DNA of 64,000 nt from Agrobacterium vitis (GCF_014926405.1 NZ_JACXXJ020000004.1:372001-436000), one strand, 5' to 3'; shown: positions 18,204 to 27,256, counted from the first letter of the stretch. Numbers and translations: made by a program. Notes: generated from the sequence alone by a model not told the origin.

Positions 18204-19268
18204 TTATTTTGCAGCCTTGGCATCTTCCATCAGCACGGCGCGCACATCGACGCCCTTGCCTTGGTAGCGGGCGAGGTTGTCGGCGGTGATCAGCGCCTGG
18301 GGCGTGGCGACGACGCGCGGCAATTTCTGGCCGGCAACGAGCCGAAGGGCTGTTTCCATGGCCACTTCACCTGTTAGAACCGGAAAGCTATCGACGGTGC
18401 CGGTCAGTTCGCCTGCCTTGATCGAGGCGTAGGCGTCTGAAATACCGTCAGTGCCGAAAACCGCGACCTTGCCCGCAAGCCCTGCCGCCTTGACGGCTTC
18501 GACCACGCCCAATGCCATGCCGTCATTGTTGGCATAGAAGCCGATAAGATCGGGGTGTTGGTTGAGGATGTTGGTCGCGGCATCGTAGGAGGTCTGCCGG
18601 TCCCAATTGCCGGGAACGCTGGCGACGATCTTGAACTTGCCGTTTTCACCGATGGTGGACTTGAAGCCGTCGGTGCGTTGCACGGCGGCATAAACACCGG
18701 CCTGGCCCTCGATGATCGCCACCTTGCCGCCCTGCGGACGGTTGGTGATGAACCATTTGGCGACGCGCACGCCGTTGTCGCGCTGAACATTGCCGACATA
18801 GTGCTCGGCCTGCGGGATCACTGCATCATTGACGTCAACGACCGGAATATTGGCGGCCTTGGCCTGTTCGATCACCGGCTGAAGATTGGAATCCGTCTGT
18901 GGCGACACCAGCAGAACGTTATAGCCTTGCGTGATCATCCCCTCGGCAATCGTCAACTGACCAAGCTGGTCGCCTTCGCTTTGCGCCGCCTGATAGGCGA
19001 CCGGAACGTTCTTGGCCTTGCCGAACGCGGCATAGCCCTCACCGAGCGACCGCCAGTATTCGTTGGTCAGTGTCTTTGAGACGGCGCCCGCCTTGGTGCC
19101 GTCGGGAAGCTTCGGAAAGGGGCCGAACTTTGCTTCCAGCTGCGACCAGTCCATGCGGTCTTTTTCAGTGTCGGAATTGAGTGGGGCAAGCTGCTGCGCA
19201 AAGGCTGCGCTGAACAGGAAGCTGGCAGCAAGGCCAGTGGCAAGCGTCAGTTTCATCATGGTCTTCAT
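18204..19268 (-). CDS. Sugar ABC transporter periplasmic binding protein (CUT2, RbsB-like)
   Basis: 354 residues. Signal peptide MKTMMKLTLATGLAASFLFS, cleavage near AFA. The mature part has the type I binding fold with the loop SPQTDSNLQPVIEQAKAANI and the hinge-region stretch FYANNDGMALGVVEA typical of RbsB/AlsB/TorT-like proteins. ATG 19268 follows a GGGAGGA site. It begins the CUT2 operon (binding protein, double ATPase, permease, RpiR, kinase). Ligand: a monosaccharide, perhaps a pentose or allose; not settled by sequence. Confidence 0.88.
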   Translation of the reverse strand: MKTMMKLTLATGLAASFLFSAAFAQQLAPLNSDTEKDRMDWSQLEAKFGPFPKLPDGTKAGAVSKTLTNEYWRSLGEGYAAFGKAKNVPVAYQAAQSEGDQLGQLTIAEGMITQGYNVLLVSPQTDSNLQPVIEQAKAANIPVVDVNDAVIPQAEHYVGNVQRDNGVRVAKWFITNRPQGGKVAIIEGQAGVYAAVQRTDGFKSTIGENGKFKIVASVPGNWDRQTSYDAATNILNQHPDLIGFYANNDGMALGVVEAVKAAGLAGKVAVFGTDGISDAYASIKAGELTGTVDSFPVLTGEVAMETALRLVAGQKLPRVVATPQALITADNLARYQGKGVDVRAVLMEDAKAAK

Positions 19269-19310
19269 CGGTTCCTCCCAGGTGGTATCATCAAGCACGC
19301 CTCCGGCATG

Positions 19311-19326
19311 CCTTTGGTTACAAAGG
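19311..19326. promoter_or_regulatory. Short dyad upstream of the CUT2 operon
   Basis: CCTTTG-GTTA-CAAAGG is a perfect 6-bp inverted repeat 43 bp upstream of the binding-protein start, in the only promoter-size gap of this operon. Possible operator; no other evidence. Confidence 0.35.
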
Positions 19327-19359
19327 TCTGAAATCTCAAGGTATTTTGAATTGCGGGCC

Positions 19360-20340
19360 TTAGCCCAGCATCAGTTCCTGAACGATGGCCTGCGCGGACA
19401 CGGCATCCTGACGGTCGATGGCGCCCGAAAGACGATTATCCTGATCGAGGCGATCGACAATCCGCAGCATGCGCTTGACGGTCTGGATATTGACCTCGCA
19501 TTCGTGGACGGGATCGAGACCCGTCATGTCCGGGAACGTGTCGAAGTAGATGGCGCCGTCATAGCCGTCCTTGCGGATCTGGCGCAGAAGCTCGACGGTC
19601 TGCTGGGTGTGGACCGCGCCCACCATCAGGCCATCGTCGCGCTTGGCATAGCCATCGTTCAGATGCACACCGAGAACGCGGCTATGGCGGGCAATCAAGG
19701 CGGCGGCAAAGGCTGGCTGTTCATCGGCGTAGAGAACGTGGGCAAAGTCCAGCGTCACGCCAAGATTGGGCATATCGACATCCCTGATGGCCAGCAATGT
19801 CGTTGCCGCATCCGGCATCAGGCTGTAGGACCGAGGTTCGTTCGGCTTGTACTCGATGCTGATCTGGCAATCCGGGTCATGGGCGCAAACTTCACGGATT
19901 CCATCAATTTCGTGTTGCCACAGGGTGTGATAATCCGCCTGAAAGGCATAATCGAACCCATCCTGGCCGAGCCAGAGCGTCATCAACCGGCTGCCTGCTG
20001 CACGGGCTGCGTCAATACCGGCCTTGGTGAGATCGATGGCTTCCCGCCGGACTGCGGGGTCTGGATTAGTGAATGCGCCGATCTTGAAGGCGGGATTGGT
20101 GTAATAGCGCATGGCGAACCCATTGATTGCCAGGCCCATATCGCCAATCTGGCGGGCCAAAACAGCAGGGTCTTCGCCAACATGATCGGGATAATTGAGA
20201 TCGAGATCCGTTAGCCCATCGACTTTTGCGGCACGCTTTGCCATTTGCAGCATGGTCGGCTTGCCGGACAGGTCCGGCCATTCTGCCTTTGGGCAGGAGG
20301 CAAAGGAATTCAGGCGGGTTGCAAATTTCAGCTGGGTCAC
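19360..20340 (-). CDS. Sugar isomerase/epimerase, xylose-isomerase-like TIM barrel
   Basis: 326 residues. AP-endonuclease-2-type TIM barrel: candidate metal ligands appear in ISIEYKPNEP (Glu), TLDFAHVL (Asp, His), GVHLNDGY (His, Asp) and YFDTFP (Asp). This pattern is seen in L-rhamnose isomerase-like and ketose epimerase-like sugar isomerases. The start codon is GTG 20340 with a weak ribosome site. It likely interconverts aldose and ketose forms of the sugar brought in by the flanking importers, before phosphorylation by the kinase at 20444. The exact reaction is not deducible. Confidence 0.8.
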   Translation of the reverse strand: MTQLKFATRLNSFASCPKAEWPDLSGKPTMLQMAKRAAKVDGLTDLDLNYPDHVGEDPAVLARQIGDMGLAINGFAMRYYTNPAFKIGAFTNPDPAVRREAIDLTKAGIDAARAAGSRLMTLWLGQDGFDYAFQADYHTLWQHEIDGIREVCAHDPDCQISIEYKPNEPRSYSLMPDAATTLLAIRDVDMPNLGVTLDFAHVLYADEQPAFAAALIARHSRVLGVHLNDGYAKRDDGLMVGAVHTQQTVELLRQIRKDGYDGAIYFDTFPDMTGLDPVHECEVNIQTVKRMLRIVDRLDQDNRLSGAIDRQDAVSAQAIVQELMLG

Positions 20341-20372
20341 GGCTCTGGCTCACTTTGATCACTACACTTCAT

Positions 20373-20402
20373 ACTTCACAAAATAATTGTGATTTGTAAA
20401 GT
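20373..20402. promoter_or_regulatory. 30-bp dyad, copy 1, shared with 27030-27059
   Basis: Half-sites ACTTCAC and GTAAAGT stand 16 bases apart; an inner TCACAA-N5-TTGTGA dyad adds symmetry. The same half-sites with the same spacing occur at 27030-27059, ahead of the CUT1 operon. It lies 33 bp upstream of the isomerase start. Candidate operator of a common regulator. Confidence 0.55.
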
Positions 20403-20443
20403 AAAAAATCTCTTAGACCCCAGTGAATTGCCTGGAGCCAACC

Positions 20444-21370
20444 TCAGCGACGCAGCAATGCCTCGATTTCGCTGCGCTCCGGCATGGCGGGCGCGGTTCC
20501 CCGGCGGGTCACGGCGATGCCCGCCGTCGCACATCCGAACCGGACCGCGTCGAGCGGGGCAAGTCCATCGGCAAGCGCTGCCGCAAAACCGCCAACGAAG
20601 GCGTCCCCTGCCCCTGTCGTATCGATGACAGGCCCGGCTGCAATGGCCAGAACCGCCACCGAGGCATCGTGGCTATGAAACAACACGCCTCTGCTGCCGA
20701 GCGTGATGATGGCGGTACCGACACCACGCTCCAGAAGCACATCCCCCGCCCGCTTAGCATCTTCAATCGTATCGAGCGGAAAGCCAACCAATGCGGCGGC
20801 TTCGGTTTCGTTGGGAATGATATAGTCGCACAGCGGATAGATCGTGTCTGGAAACGGCTCGGCGGGGGCGGGGTTGAAGATAGTGGTGACGCCAGCCTTA
20901 CGGGCGATCATCAGCCCGTGGTGGGCTGCCTCGGCGGGCTGCTCCAGTTGAGTCACGAAAATTGCGCTGGTCTCGATGGTTTGCCGCGCCGCCTCGACAT
21001 CCTCAATGGTAATGGTTCCGGCTGCACCTGGATAGACGATGATGGCATTGTCGCCCGTCTTGTCGTTGACATAGATGAACGCGGCACCGGTCGGCTGGTC
21101 ATCCATAATGGTCAGTTTTGGCAGGACAGCCGCCTCCGCATAGGTCTTCAACGCCAGATCACCGAACGTGTCGCGACCGATCTTCGAGATGAAGGAGACG
21201 TTCGCGCCCTCCCCGGCCCTTGCTGCCGCAACCGCCTGGTTGGAGCCCTTGCCGCCCGGACCGACGGAAAAGCCGCTGCCGGTGATTGTCTCGCCCACCA
21301 CCGGCAATCGCGCCGCAAGATAAGCGGTATCGGCAACAAAGATTCCGAGTATCGAAACGCCCTTGCCCAT
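20444..21370 (-). CDS. rbsK: Ribokinase (PfkB family)
   Basis: 308 residues, the usual ribokinase length. The signature GGKGSNQAVAAARAGEG near residue 40 and the catalytic loop DTTGAGDAFVGGFAAAL near residue 250 are canonical. It phosphorylates ribose or a related pentose at C5. AAGGAGG precedes the ATG. It follows the RbsD/FucU gene by 10 bp and ends the CUT1 operon; the isomerase gene begins 103 bp further on, behind its own dyad. Confidence 0.85.
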   Translation of the reverse strand: MGKGVSILGIFVADTAYLAARLPVVGETITGSGFSVGPGGKGSNQAVAAARAGEGANVSFISKIGRDTFGDLALKTYAEAAVLPKLTIMDDQPTGAAFIYVNDKTGDNAIIVYPGAAGTITIEDVEAARQTIETSAIFVTQLEQPAEAAHHGLMIARKAGVTTIFNPAPAEPFPDTIYPLCDYIIPNETEAAALVGFPLDTIEDAKRAGDVLLERGVGTAIITLGSRGVLFHSHDASVAVLAIAAGPVIDTTGAGDAFVGGFAAALADGLAPLDAVRFGCATAGIAVTRRGTAPAMPERSEIEALLRR

Positions 21371-21380
21371 CCTGCCCTCC

Positions 21381-21836
21381 TTATGCTCCAGCCGGTGGGA
21401 TGACGCCCTTGGTGAACAGGAAGCAGCCGTAGAAGCGGGTTTCGCCGGTTGAAATCACACAATAGGCCTTCTTTGCAAGGGAGTAGAATGCAAACCGCTC
21501 GATGCCGTACATCGGCGATGGCTTGCCCTCGGCGCGGTCGATTTCCACTTGGACCTCGCGTTGCACCGGCTGAATGTCGTCCGGGGCACCCATGACTTCC
21601 ATACGACCTGCCGAATTTTGCAGCGGCGTATCGAGCGGCAAAACCGACAGCAGGACGCGCACAGCTTCTGCGGATGACAGATTGGCCATGGACAGGGGAC
21701 GGCCCAGCACGGTCTGGCGTGCCACGCTATCGCTGGGGAAATTGGTATCGGAAATCACAAGTGTATCGCCATGCCCCATGGATCGCAGCGCATGCAGCAC
21801 GTCGGCATTCAAGGCAGGATGAAGATTTTTCAGCAT
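21381..21836 (-). CDS. RbsD/FucU-family sugar mutarotase
   Basis: 151 residues. RbsD/FucU proteins convert between ring forms or anomers of ribose and fucose. The catalytic-site signature LHALRSMGHGDTLVISDTN is complete, and the C-terminal tyrosine-containing strand (TRFYGCFLFTKGVI) is present. It belongs with the ribokinase 10 bp downstream. A paralogue stands at 27257 on the other strand, about half identical by eye. Confidence 0.88.
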   Translation of the reverse strand: MLKNLHPALNADVLHALRSMGHGDTLVISDTNFPSDSVARQTVLGRPLSMANLSSAEAVRVLLSVLPLDTPLQNSAGRMEVMGAPDDIQPVQREVQVEIDRAEGKPSPMYGIERFAFYSLAKKAYCVISTGETRFYGCFLFTKGVIPPAGA

Positions 21837-21877
21837 GGGACACTCCTTGTTTAACTTAACTTACTACAATGACTGGC

Positions 21878-22810
21878 CTATTTGACCGCACCGGCGGTCA
21901 GGCCCTTGACGATATAGCGCTCCAGGAAAATACCGACCAGGACAAGCGGCATGATGGCGGCGGTGGCGATAGCGGCCATGGACCACCAATTGATGCCTTG
22001 CGAGCCAGTCTGGCTGGCCACCATGACGGGCAGTGTCTTGGCGTTCGAACTGGTCAGGAGCGCTGCGAAGAAATATTCGTTCCAGCAAAGAATGACCGAC
22101 AGGATGAAGGCAGCCACCATTCCCGGCAGGGCGATGGGCAGGACGATCCGCATAAACGCCCCCCAGATCGAGCAGCCATCGACAAGGGCTGCCTGTTCGA
22201 GTTCGACAGGGATCGTGTCGAACTGGTCGCGCATGATCCAGATGACGATGGGCAGTACCATCAGCGTGTAGACCAGAACGAGACCGGTCAGAGTATCCAG
22301 CAGCATCAGGTGTTTATAGAGCACCAGAAACGGCATGGCGAGCACGACGGGCGGCAGGATCAACTGGGACAGGAAGAAGAAAGAGATATCCTTGTTACGC
22401 AACCAGAGGAATTTGTAGGAAAACCGGCTGAGGCCATAGGCCGCCAGCGATCCGATCACCACAGCCAGAAACGAGGCTCCAGCCGAGGCGACGACGCTGT
22501 TGAAAAACCGCCGCATGAATTCGTCGCGCACCGTCGAGGCCACAAATATCGTGTCCGGCGAAAGGCCGAGCGAGCGCCAGCCCTTCCAGTCCGGCGTAAA
22601 ATCCACGAAGGGAATGAGGTGGCCCTGGGTGACATTGACGGCGGTCTTGAAGGATGTCGTGATGGTCCAGTAGATCGGAAACAGCGAGATGAACGCCCAG
22701 AACACCAAGGCGGCATAGATCAGCAGACTGCTTGTCAGAAATTGAGGGCGACGAAACCGGGGTTCGGCTCGGCTTTCAGGGCCGTTATGGCTGGTGCTTG
22801 TGTTTGCCAT
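21878..22810 (-). CDS. Sugar ABC transporter permease (CUT1, MalG-like)
   Basis: 310 residues, six hydrophobic segments. The coupling-loop EAA motif reads EQAALVDGCSIWGAFMRIVLPIALPG, standard for MalG-type permeases. It pairs with the MalF-like protein encoded 10 bp upstream. CUT1 systems usually take oligosaccharides or glycosides, yet this operon carries mutarotase and ribokinase genes, so a pentose-containing substrate is likely. Confidence 0.9.
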   Translation of the reverse strand: MANTSTSHNGPESRAEPRFRRPQFLTSSLLIYAALVFWAFISLFPIYWTITTSFKTAVNVTQGHLIPFVDFTPDWKGWRSLGLSPDTIFVASTVRDEFMRRFFNSVVASAGASFLAVVIGSLAAYGLSRFSYKFLWLRNKDISFFFLSQLILPPVVLAMPFLVLYKHLMLLDTLTGLVLVYTLMVLPIVIWIMRDQFDTIPVELEQAALVDGCSIWGAFMRIVLPIALPGMVAAFILSVILCWNEYFFAALLTSSNAKTLPVMVASQTGSQGINWWSMAAIATAAIMPLVLVGIFLERYIVKGLTAGAVK

Positions 22811-22820
22811 GGTCGGTGCC

Positions 22821-23930
22821 TCAGTTGGAACGTTGCAGCCAGCGGCTCGTCACCTTCAGGATGAGCGAGACGAAGATAATGATGATGACGAGATAGAACT
22901 CGGCCAGCATGGTGCCGTAGCCGACATTCGAGCGGTCACGATATTCCCGGAAGATGAAGCTGGAGACCGTATCTGTCGCGCCGCCGGGTCCGCCTGCGGT
23001 AACATTGATGACGATATCGGCAAGCTTCAGCTGGAAAATGATCCGCAGGATAATCACCGTGACGCTGACCGGCAGCATCAGCGGAAAGGTGATTTCCTTG
23101 AAGCTCTGCCAGCCGGAAGCACCATCGACTTTGGCGGCCTCCTTGATCTCCGTTGGCAAGGCCTGAAGCCCGGCCAGAAGCAGGATCATCATGAAGGGGA
23201 TCGAGACCCAGGCATCCATGGCCATCAGCGAGAGGCGGGCAAGCCACGGGGTCGAGAAAAACGCCGGGTTGTCCCATCCGAGATGCCGGGCAAGCGTTGC
23301 CGCCGGGCCGAAGCGATATTCCATCAGCGATTTGCCGATCATCCAGCTGACGGCAACCGGGCTCAACATCAGCGGCAGAAGGAAGGCGACGCGAAAGAAC
23401 TTCCGGGCCTTGATTTCGGCGTTCAAAAGCAGCGCGAGGCCAAAGGCAATGGCATATTGCACCAGAACCGCCAGAACATAATAGACCATGTTCAACAGCG
23501 CGTTCCAGAAGTAAAAGTCGGCAAACAGCGTGCGCAGGTTGTCGATGCCATTGAAACGCCGTCCTGCGGCAGCGCTGAGGTTCCAGTCGGTGAAGGCAAT
23601 GTAGAGGCCGAACACCGTGGGAAATACCACCATGGCGACCGTAAACAGCACCGCTGGCAGAACGAACACGGCCCGCTGGCCCGCTTCGCCACGGATCATG
23701 ATTTGCGCGGCGCACAGAGCCACGGCCCAGACGATATAGGCATAGAGCAAGGGACGCCAGCTGACGAGGCCAAGCGAGGTCACCCCGGCTACATCGAGAA
23801 CTTGCAGAATGAGCACGCCAAGCAACAGCACCGTGGCCACCGCCAACAGCAGGCGACCACGCCGGGCACCGGTTTGCCGTAGCGATACCCCTTCAGTCGG
23901 GCGAATGGCAGGCATGGTCGTGTCGGACAT
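22821..23930 (-). CDS. Sugar ABC transporter permease (CUT1, MalF-like)
   Basis: 369 residues from ATG 23930. About eight hydrophobic segments, with two extra N-terminal ones before the six-helix core, as in MalF relatives. The EAA loop is KEAAKVDGASGWQSFKEITFPLMLP. The alternative upstream start lies in the hairpin region and was rejected. Partner of the MalG-like protein and of the binding protein upstream. Confidence 0.88.
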   Translation of the reverse strand: MSDTTMPAIRPTEGVSLRQTGARRGRLLLAVATVLLLGVLILQVLDVAGVTSLGLVSWRPLLYAYIVWAVALCAAQIMIRGEAGQRAVFVLPAVLFTVAMVVFPTVFGLYIAFTDWNLSAAAGRRFNGIDNLRTLFADFYFWNALLNMVYYVLAVLVQYAIAFGLALLLNAEIKARKFFRVAFLLPLMLSPVAVSWMIGKSLMEYRFGPAATLARHLGWDNPAFFSTPWLARLSLMAMDAWVSIPFMMILLLAGLQALPTEIKEAAKVDGASGWQSFKEITFPLMLPVSVTVIILRIIFQLKLADIVINVTAGGPGGATDTVSSFIFREYRDRSNVGYGTMLAEFYLVIIIIFVSLILKVTSRWLQRSN

Positions 23931-24000
23931 AAGCAAACCCTTGGGCACAACGCCCGAGCAGAGGCCGGAAGCCAAGATTGGCATTAGGCTGATGAATGGA

Positions 24001-24067
24001 CGTCAGGCGAAATGAGAAAGCCGCCTGACGCCGTTTGGGAACACCAGCGGCAGTTTCCCGCCGCTGG
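24001..24067 (-). other. Two stem-loops after the CUT1 binding-protein gene
   Basis: Arms 24044-24051/24060-24067 (CCAGCGGC) and 24001-24009/24022-24030 (CGTCAGGCG) are both perfect. They follow the stop of the binding-protein gene by 6 bp and precede the MalF-like gene. Neither has a T-run. Probable 3' stabilisers. Confidence 0.7.
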
Positions 24068-24073
24068 CATAGC

Positions 24074-25735
24074 TCAAACGCCGAGCGAGGCCTTGTAGAG
24101 AGATATCTGCTTGTCGCGGCCAAGCTGATCGGTGAGTTTTTCCCAGGCCGCCGCAATCGCATCGGCACCTTCCTGGGGCTTCACCCTTCCCGCAAACACC
24201 TTTGCCAATTCGTCTTCCGCCACGCTGTAATATTGGAAGATACCGGGAATACGTGGCTCGATGGCGGCGTTCGGATGGTTGTAGGACTTCGACTGGGAGG
24301 CGAGATAATTGCTGATGAACGCCTCCTCATAACCCGCTGCCACCCATTCCTTGATATCGAACTGGCTCTTGCGATAGCACTGGAAGCCGGAGGGATAAGC
24401 CGCCGTCCACAAGGCGAGATCCTTGCCACCGAGATGGGCTGCCGCACTCCAAGCCGCCTTCTTTTTCTTCTCGTCCTTATCGACACGAGCCATGACGTAA
24501 ACGCCCCAGCCCAGATAGGCCATGTTGGGTGCATAATTCGGCCCGCTTGCCAGCGTTTCCCACTTTCCGGTCTTGGCGTTGTAGACATCGTCGGAGCCGG
24601 GAAGAATGTCGAAGGCAATGGTATCGCCCACCACCGAACTATCGCTGGTCTGGGCGCTTTGCCCGACATCGCCCCACCAGGAGACCATAGAACCGGTTCC
24701 GGCCAGAAACTGCTGGAACGCCGTCGTGCCCGGATCGGCATTCAGCTGGTCGCCGGCTTCGGAAGGCAGGGCATCGACCACATCCTGTATGGCGCGCACC
24801 CAGGCAGGATTGTTGATGCGCGGCTTCATCGTATCGATGTCGAACAGCCAGGCCTTATCATCCGGGTGCTTGGCATAGGCCGTTGCGCGGCTGCCGAGGA
24901 AGTAGAAACCAAAGCCACCCCAGGCCTTTGGTGCATCAAGATAGCCGATGGCATCGGCACCAGCGATTTTCTTGCCTTTGAGGAACTTGGTCGCTTCCTG
25001 CACCTGTTGCCAGGTTTTCGGCACGCCCCATTCGCCCGTATGGCCTTCGGCTTTCCAGGCCTTGGCGAGATCGGTGTCGGTAAAATAATCCTTACGGTAG
25101 TTGAAGTTGTGGCAATCGCCGTCCACCGAGACACGGTAGACTTTGCCACCCCAGGTGCCGACCGGGGCCTTCAGGTAATCGACGTAATCGTCCATGTCGA
25201 TCTGGGCCTTTACCCAGTCCGGCATTTCCGAGGCAAGACCCTTGCCGCAGACATCACCCTCAAACGGCGCGCCCATTTCCAGAAGGTCAAAATCCACGGT
25301 GCCGGTGGCAATCGCCTGTTGAAGGCGGGGATTGTAATCCGCCTGGGCCAGGTCGATCCAGGTGATCTTGGCGCCGGTATAATCCTCCCAGGGCTTCAGG
25401 AAGCCGCGAAACAGCACATTGTGCAGATTCTGATTGTTCAGGCCCATGAAGGACAGTTCGACGCCAGCGAACTCTCCCTTCTTGACGGTCTTCTTCGTGG
25501 CCTCCAGGCACAGCTCGCCGACCTTCTGCCAATCGGCATCGGTGGGAGAGCCCTTTCCAACGCCGGGTATTTGCAGGATCTGCGTGCGCAGGGACGCCTC
25601 GTCGGCAAGCGCCGTTCCGGCACTGCCCAACAACCCACCAGCCGCTGCCACAGCCCCAAGGCTTGCACCGGTCTTCAGGATGGCGCGACGGCTCAGGCCT
25701 ATCGCCATCATCCTCTCGTATTCGCTGACTTTCAT
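24074..25735 (-). CDS. Sugar ABC transporter binding protein with Tat-type signal (CUT1)
   Basis: 553 residues, long for a CUT1 binding protein (usually 400-450). The N-terminus carries SRRAILKTG followed by a hydrophobic stretch and ALA, a twin-arginine signal, so export is probably through Tat after folding. Inside, DLLEMGAPFEGDVCGKGLA and PNMAYLGWGVYVMARV fit the extracellular solute-binding family 1. AAGGGAGGAG precedes the ATG. It is the second gene of the operon after the ATPase. Confidence 0.85.
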   Translation of the reverse strand: MKVSEYERMMAIGLSRRAILKTGASLGAVAAAGGLLGSAGTALADEASLRTQILQIPGVGKGSPTDADWQKVGELCLEATKKTVKKGEFAGVELSFMGLNNQNLHNVLFRGFLKPWEDYTGAKITWIDLAQADYNPRLQQAIATGTVDFDLLEMGAPFEGDVCGKGLASEMPDWVKAQIDMDDYVDYLKAPVGTWGGKVYRVSVDGDCHNFNYRKDYFTDTDLAKAWKAEGHTGEWGVPKTWQQVQEATKFLKGKKIAGADAIGYLDAPKAWGGFGFYFLGSRATAYAKHPDDKAWLFDIDTMKPRINNPAWVRAIQDVVDALPSEAGDQLNADPGTTAFQQFLAGTGSMVSWWGDVGQSAQTSDSSVVGDTIAFDILPGSDDVYNAKTGKWETLASGPNYAPNMAYLGWGVYVMARVDKDEKKKKAAWSAAAHLGGKDLALWTAAYPSGFQCYRKSQFDIKEWVAAGYEEAFISNYLASQSKSYNHPNAAIEPRIPGIFQYYSVAEDELAKVFAGRVKPQEGADAIAAAWEKLTDQLGRDKQISLYKASLGV

Positions 25736-25818
25736 ACCTGTCTCCTCCCTTGTTCGCCTATGTCAAATAACTGCTTTCACATGTCCCCTCCCGTGGACGG
25801 GCGAAAGCAGGCTTCCAC

Positions 25819-25837
25819 TTTTCCCTGACAAACTCTA
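25819..25837. repeat. 19-bp repeat, copy 2 (supplies the stop codon of the ATPase gene)
   Basis: Identical to 13838-13856. Its CTA at 25835-25837 is the complement of the TAG stop of the minus-strand ATPase gene. Confidence 0.7.
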
Positions 25838-26896
25838 TTCCAACCGCAGCCCCGTTTCACCGTCGAACAGATGGACCATGGCCGGGTTCGGCGTCATGGC
25901 AATCATCTGTCCGGACGGCTCTGCCAAACGCTCGCGGAACACGCCGATAACTTTCTGCTGGCCAAGCCGGGCAAAGACCTGGGTTTCCGTTCCGGTCGAT
26001 TCCAGCACGGTAACGTTAGCGGTTACATCGCCGCCAAGCACAAAATGCTCAGGCCGAATGCCGTAGAAAGCCGCTCGTCCGTCCGAACCTGCAGGAGCCG
26101 AATTCAAGGGAAGTCGGATGCTCTCTTCGGTCTCGAAAAACGGCGTTGCAGATGCCCGGATATGACCTTTGATCAGGTTCATCGAGGGCGAACCGATAAA
26201 CCCAGCCACGAACATGTTGGCTGGCGCGTCGTAAAGCGCTAGCGGCGAGCCGATCTGCTCGACGCGACCATCCCGCAACACGACGATACGGTCCGCCATG
26301 GTCATGGCTTCGACCTGGTCATGGGTGACGTAAATCATCGTCGTCGCCAGACGGCGTTGCAATTCCTTGATTTCAGCCCGCATTTGCACGCGCAGTTTCG
26401 CATCGAGATTGGACAGTGGTTCGTCAAACAGGAAAACCTTCGGATCTCGCACAATCGCCCGGCCCATCGCCACGCGCTGCCGCTGCCCGCCGGAAAGCTG
26501 ACGGGGATAGCGGGCCAGATAGGGGACCAGATCGAGAATTTCTGCTGCCTTGCGAACGCGCTCGTCAATGAAGGACTTGGTTTCACCGCGCATCTTCAGC
26601 GCAAAGCCCATATTCTCCGCCACGGTCTTGTGCGGATAAAGCGCATAGCTCTGGAACACCATGGCGATATCGCGATCCTTTGGCGGCAGGTCGTTGACGA
26701 CTTTTCCGTCGATAACGACATCGCCAAAGGTGATCGGCTCCAGCCCGGCAACCATGCGCAGCAGCGTGGACTTGCCGCATCCCGATGGGCCGACAAGAAC
26801 AACGAATTCACCATCAGGAATCTCGACGGAAACGCCATGGATAACCCTCAGGCTACCATAGTCCTTGCCGACATTGACGATATTCATCGATGCCAA
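25835..26896 (-). CDS. Sugar ABC transporter ATP-binding protein (CUT1, UgpC/MalK-like)
   Basis: 353 residues. Walker [10 protein letters not shown], signature [15 protein letters not shown], Walker [15 protein letters not shown], switch His in [14 protein letters not shown], and the C-terminal regulatory OB-like domain are all present. The chosen start is TTG 26896: GGAGGA lies nine bases before it, while the next ATG (26887) would be too far. It is the first gene of the CUT1 operon, which is unusual since the binding protein normally leads. Confidence 0.9.
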   Translation of the reverse strand: MASMNIVNVGKDYGSLRVIHGVSVEIPDGEFVVLVGPSGCGKSTLLRMVAGLEPITFGDVVIDGKVVNDLPPKDRDIAMVFQSYALYPHKTVAENMGFALKMRGETKSFIDERVRKAAEILDLVPYLARYPRQLSGGQRQRVAMGRAIVRDPKVFLFDEPLSNLDAKLRVQMRAEIKELQRRLATTMIYVTHDQVEAMTMADRIVVLRDGRVEQIGSPLALYDAPANMFVAGFIGSPSMNLIKGHIRASATPFFETEESIRLPLNSAPAGSDGRAAFYGIRPEHFVLGGDVTANVTVLESTGTETQVFARLGQQKVIGVFRERLAEPSGQMIAMTPNPAMVHLFDGETGLRLE

Positions 26897-27256
26897 AAGC
26901 AGTTCTCCTCCCAGGGCAGCGCGCCTTGCGCACGCCGTTTAAGCGGTTTTCCGGAAAACTGTAACGGTTGGAGACCTCCCTCTCACCGCCACGGTCCTTG
27001 CGTCCGGAAAGACGCTATCTTCGTCGAGAACTTCACATAATCTTCTATTTTGGTAAAGTCCGTTATTGCGTTTCTCTTAAATATTTTCGATGTTCATCGA
27101 AGCGCAGTCGAAACGGGAGTTTTGGCGACGTTGAACTATGAATTGCGGTGAGTATAGCCCTCGCGCTGCCCTGTTTAAGCATCGCCGCATCGGGAAACAT
27201 CACAAAAAAATGTCAAATCGTGAAGAAATTCACGACCGCAAAGGGAAGGCAAGCCA
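26897..27256. promoter_or_regulatory. Divergent control region with three dyads
   Basis: A 360-bp gap between the divergent CUT1 operon and an RbsD/FucU gene. It holds three inverted repeats: 27030-27059 (shared with 20373-20402), 27086-27101 (TTCGATG-TT-CATCGAA) and 27218-27235 (TCGTGAA-GAAA-TTCACGA). The middle is AT-rich, as expected for promoters. The GTGAA/TTCAC half of the third dyad also occurs in the first. Confidence 0.55.
27030..27059. promoter_or_regulatory. 30-bp dyad, copy 2, shared with 20373-20402
   Basis: ACTTCACA, then AAT, then GTAAAGT, with the same spacing as copy 1 and a diverged middle. Conservation limited to the two half-sites is what a dimeric repressor site looks like. 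Confidence 0.55.

Noticed and set aside
24035..25828. Plus-strand open frame of nearly 600 codons opposite the Tat-exported binding protein
   Set aside because: Shadow of a high-GC gene; the minus strand has the Tat signal, family motifs and ribosome site.
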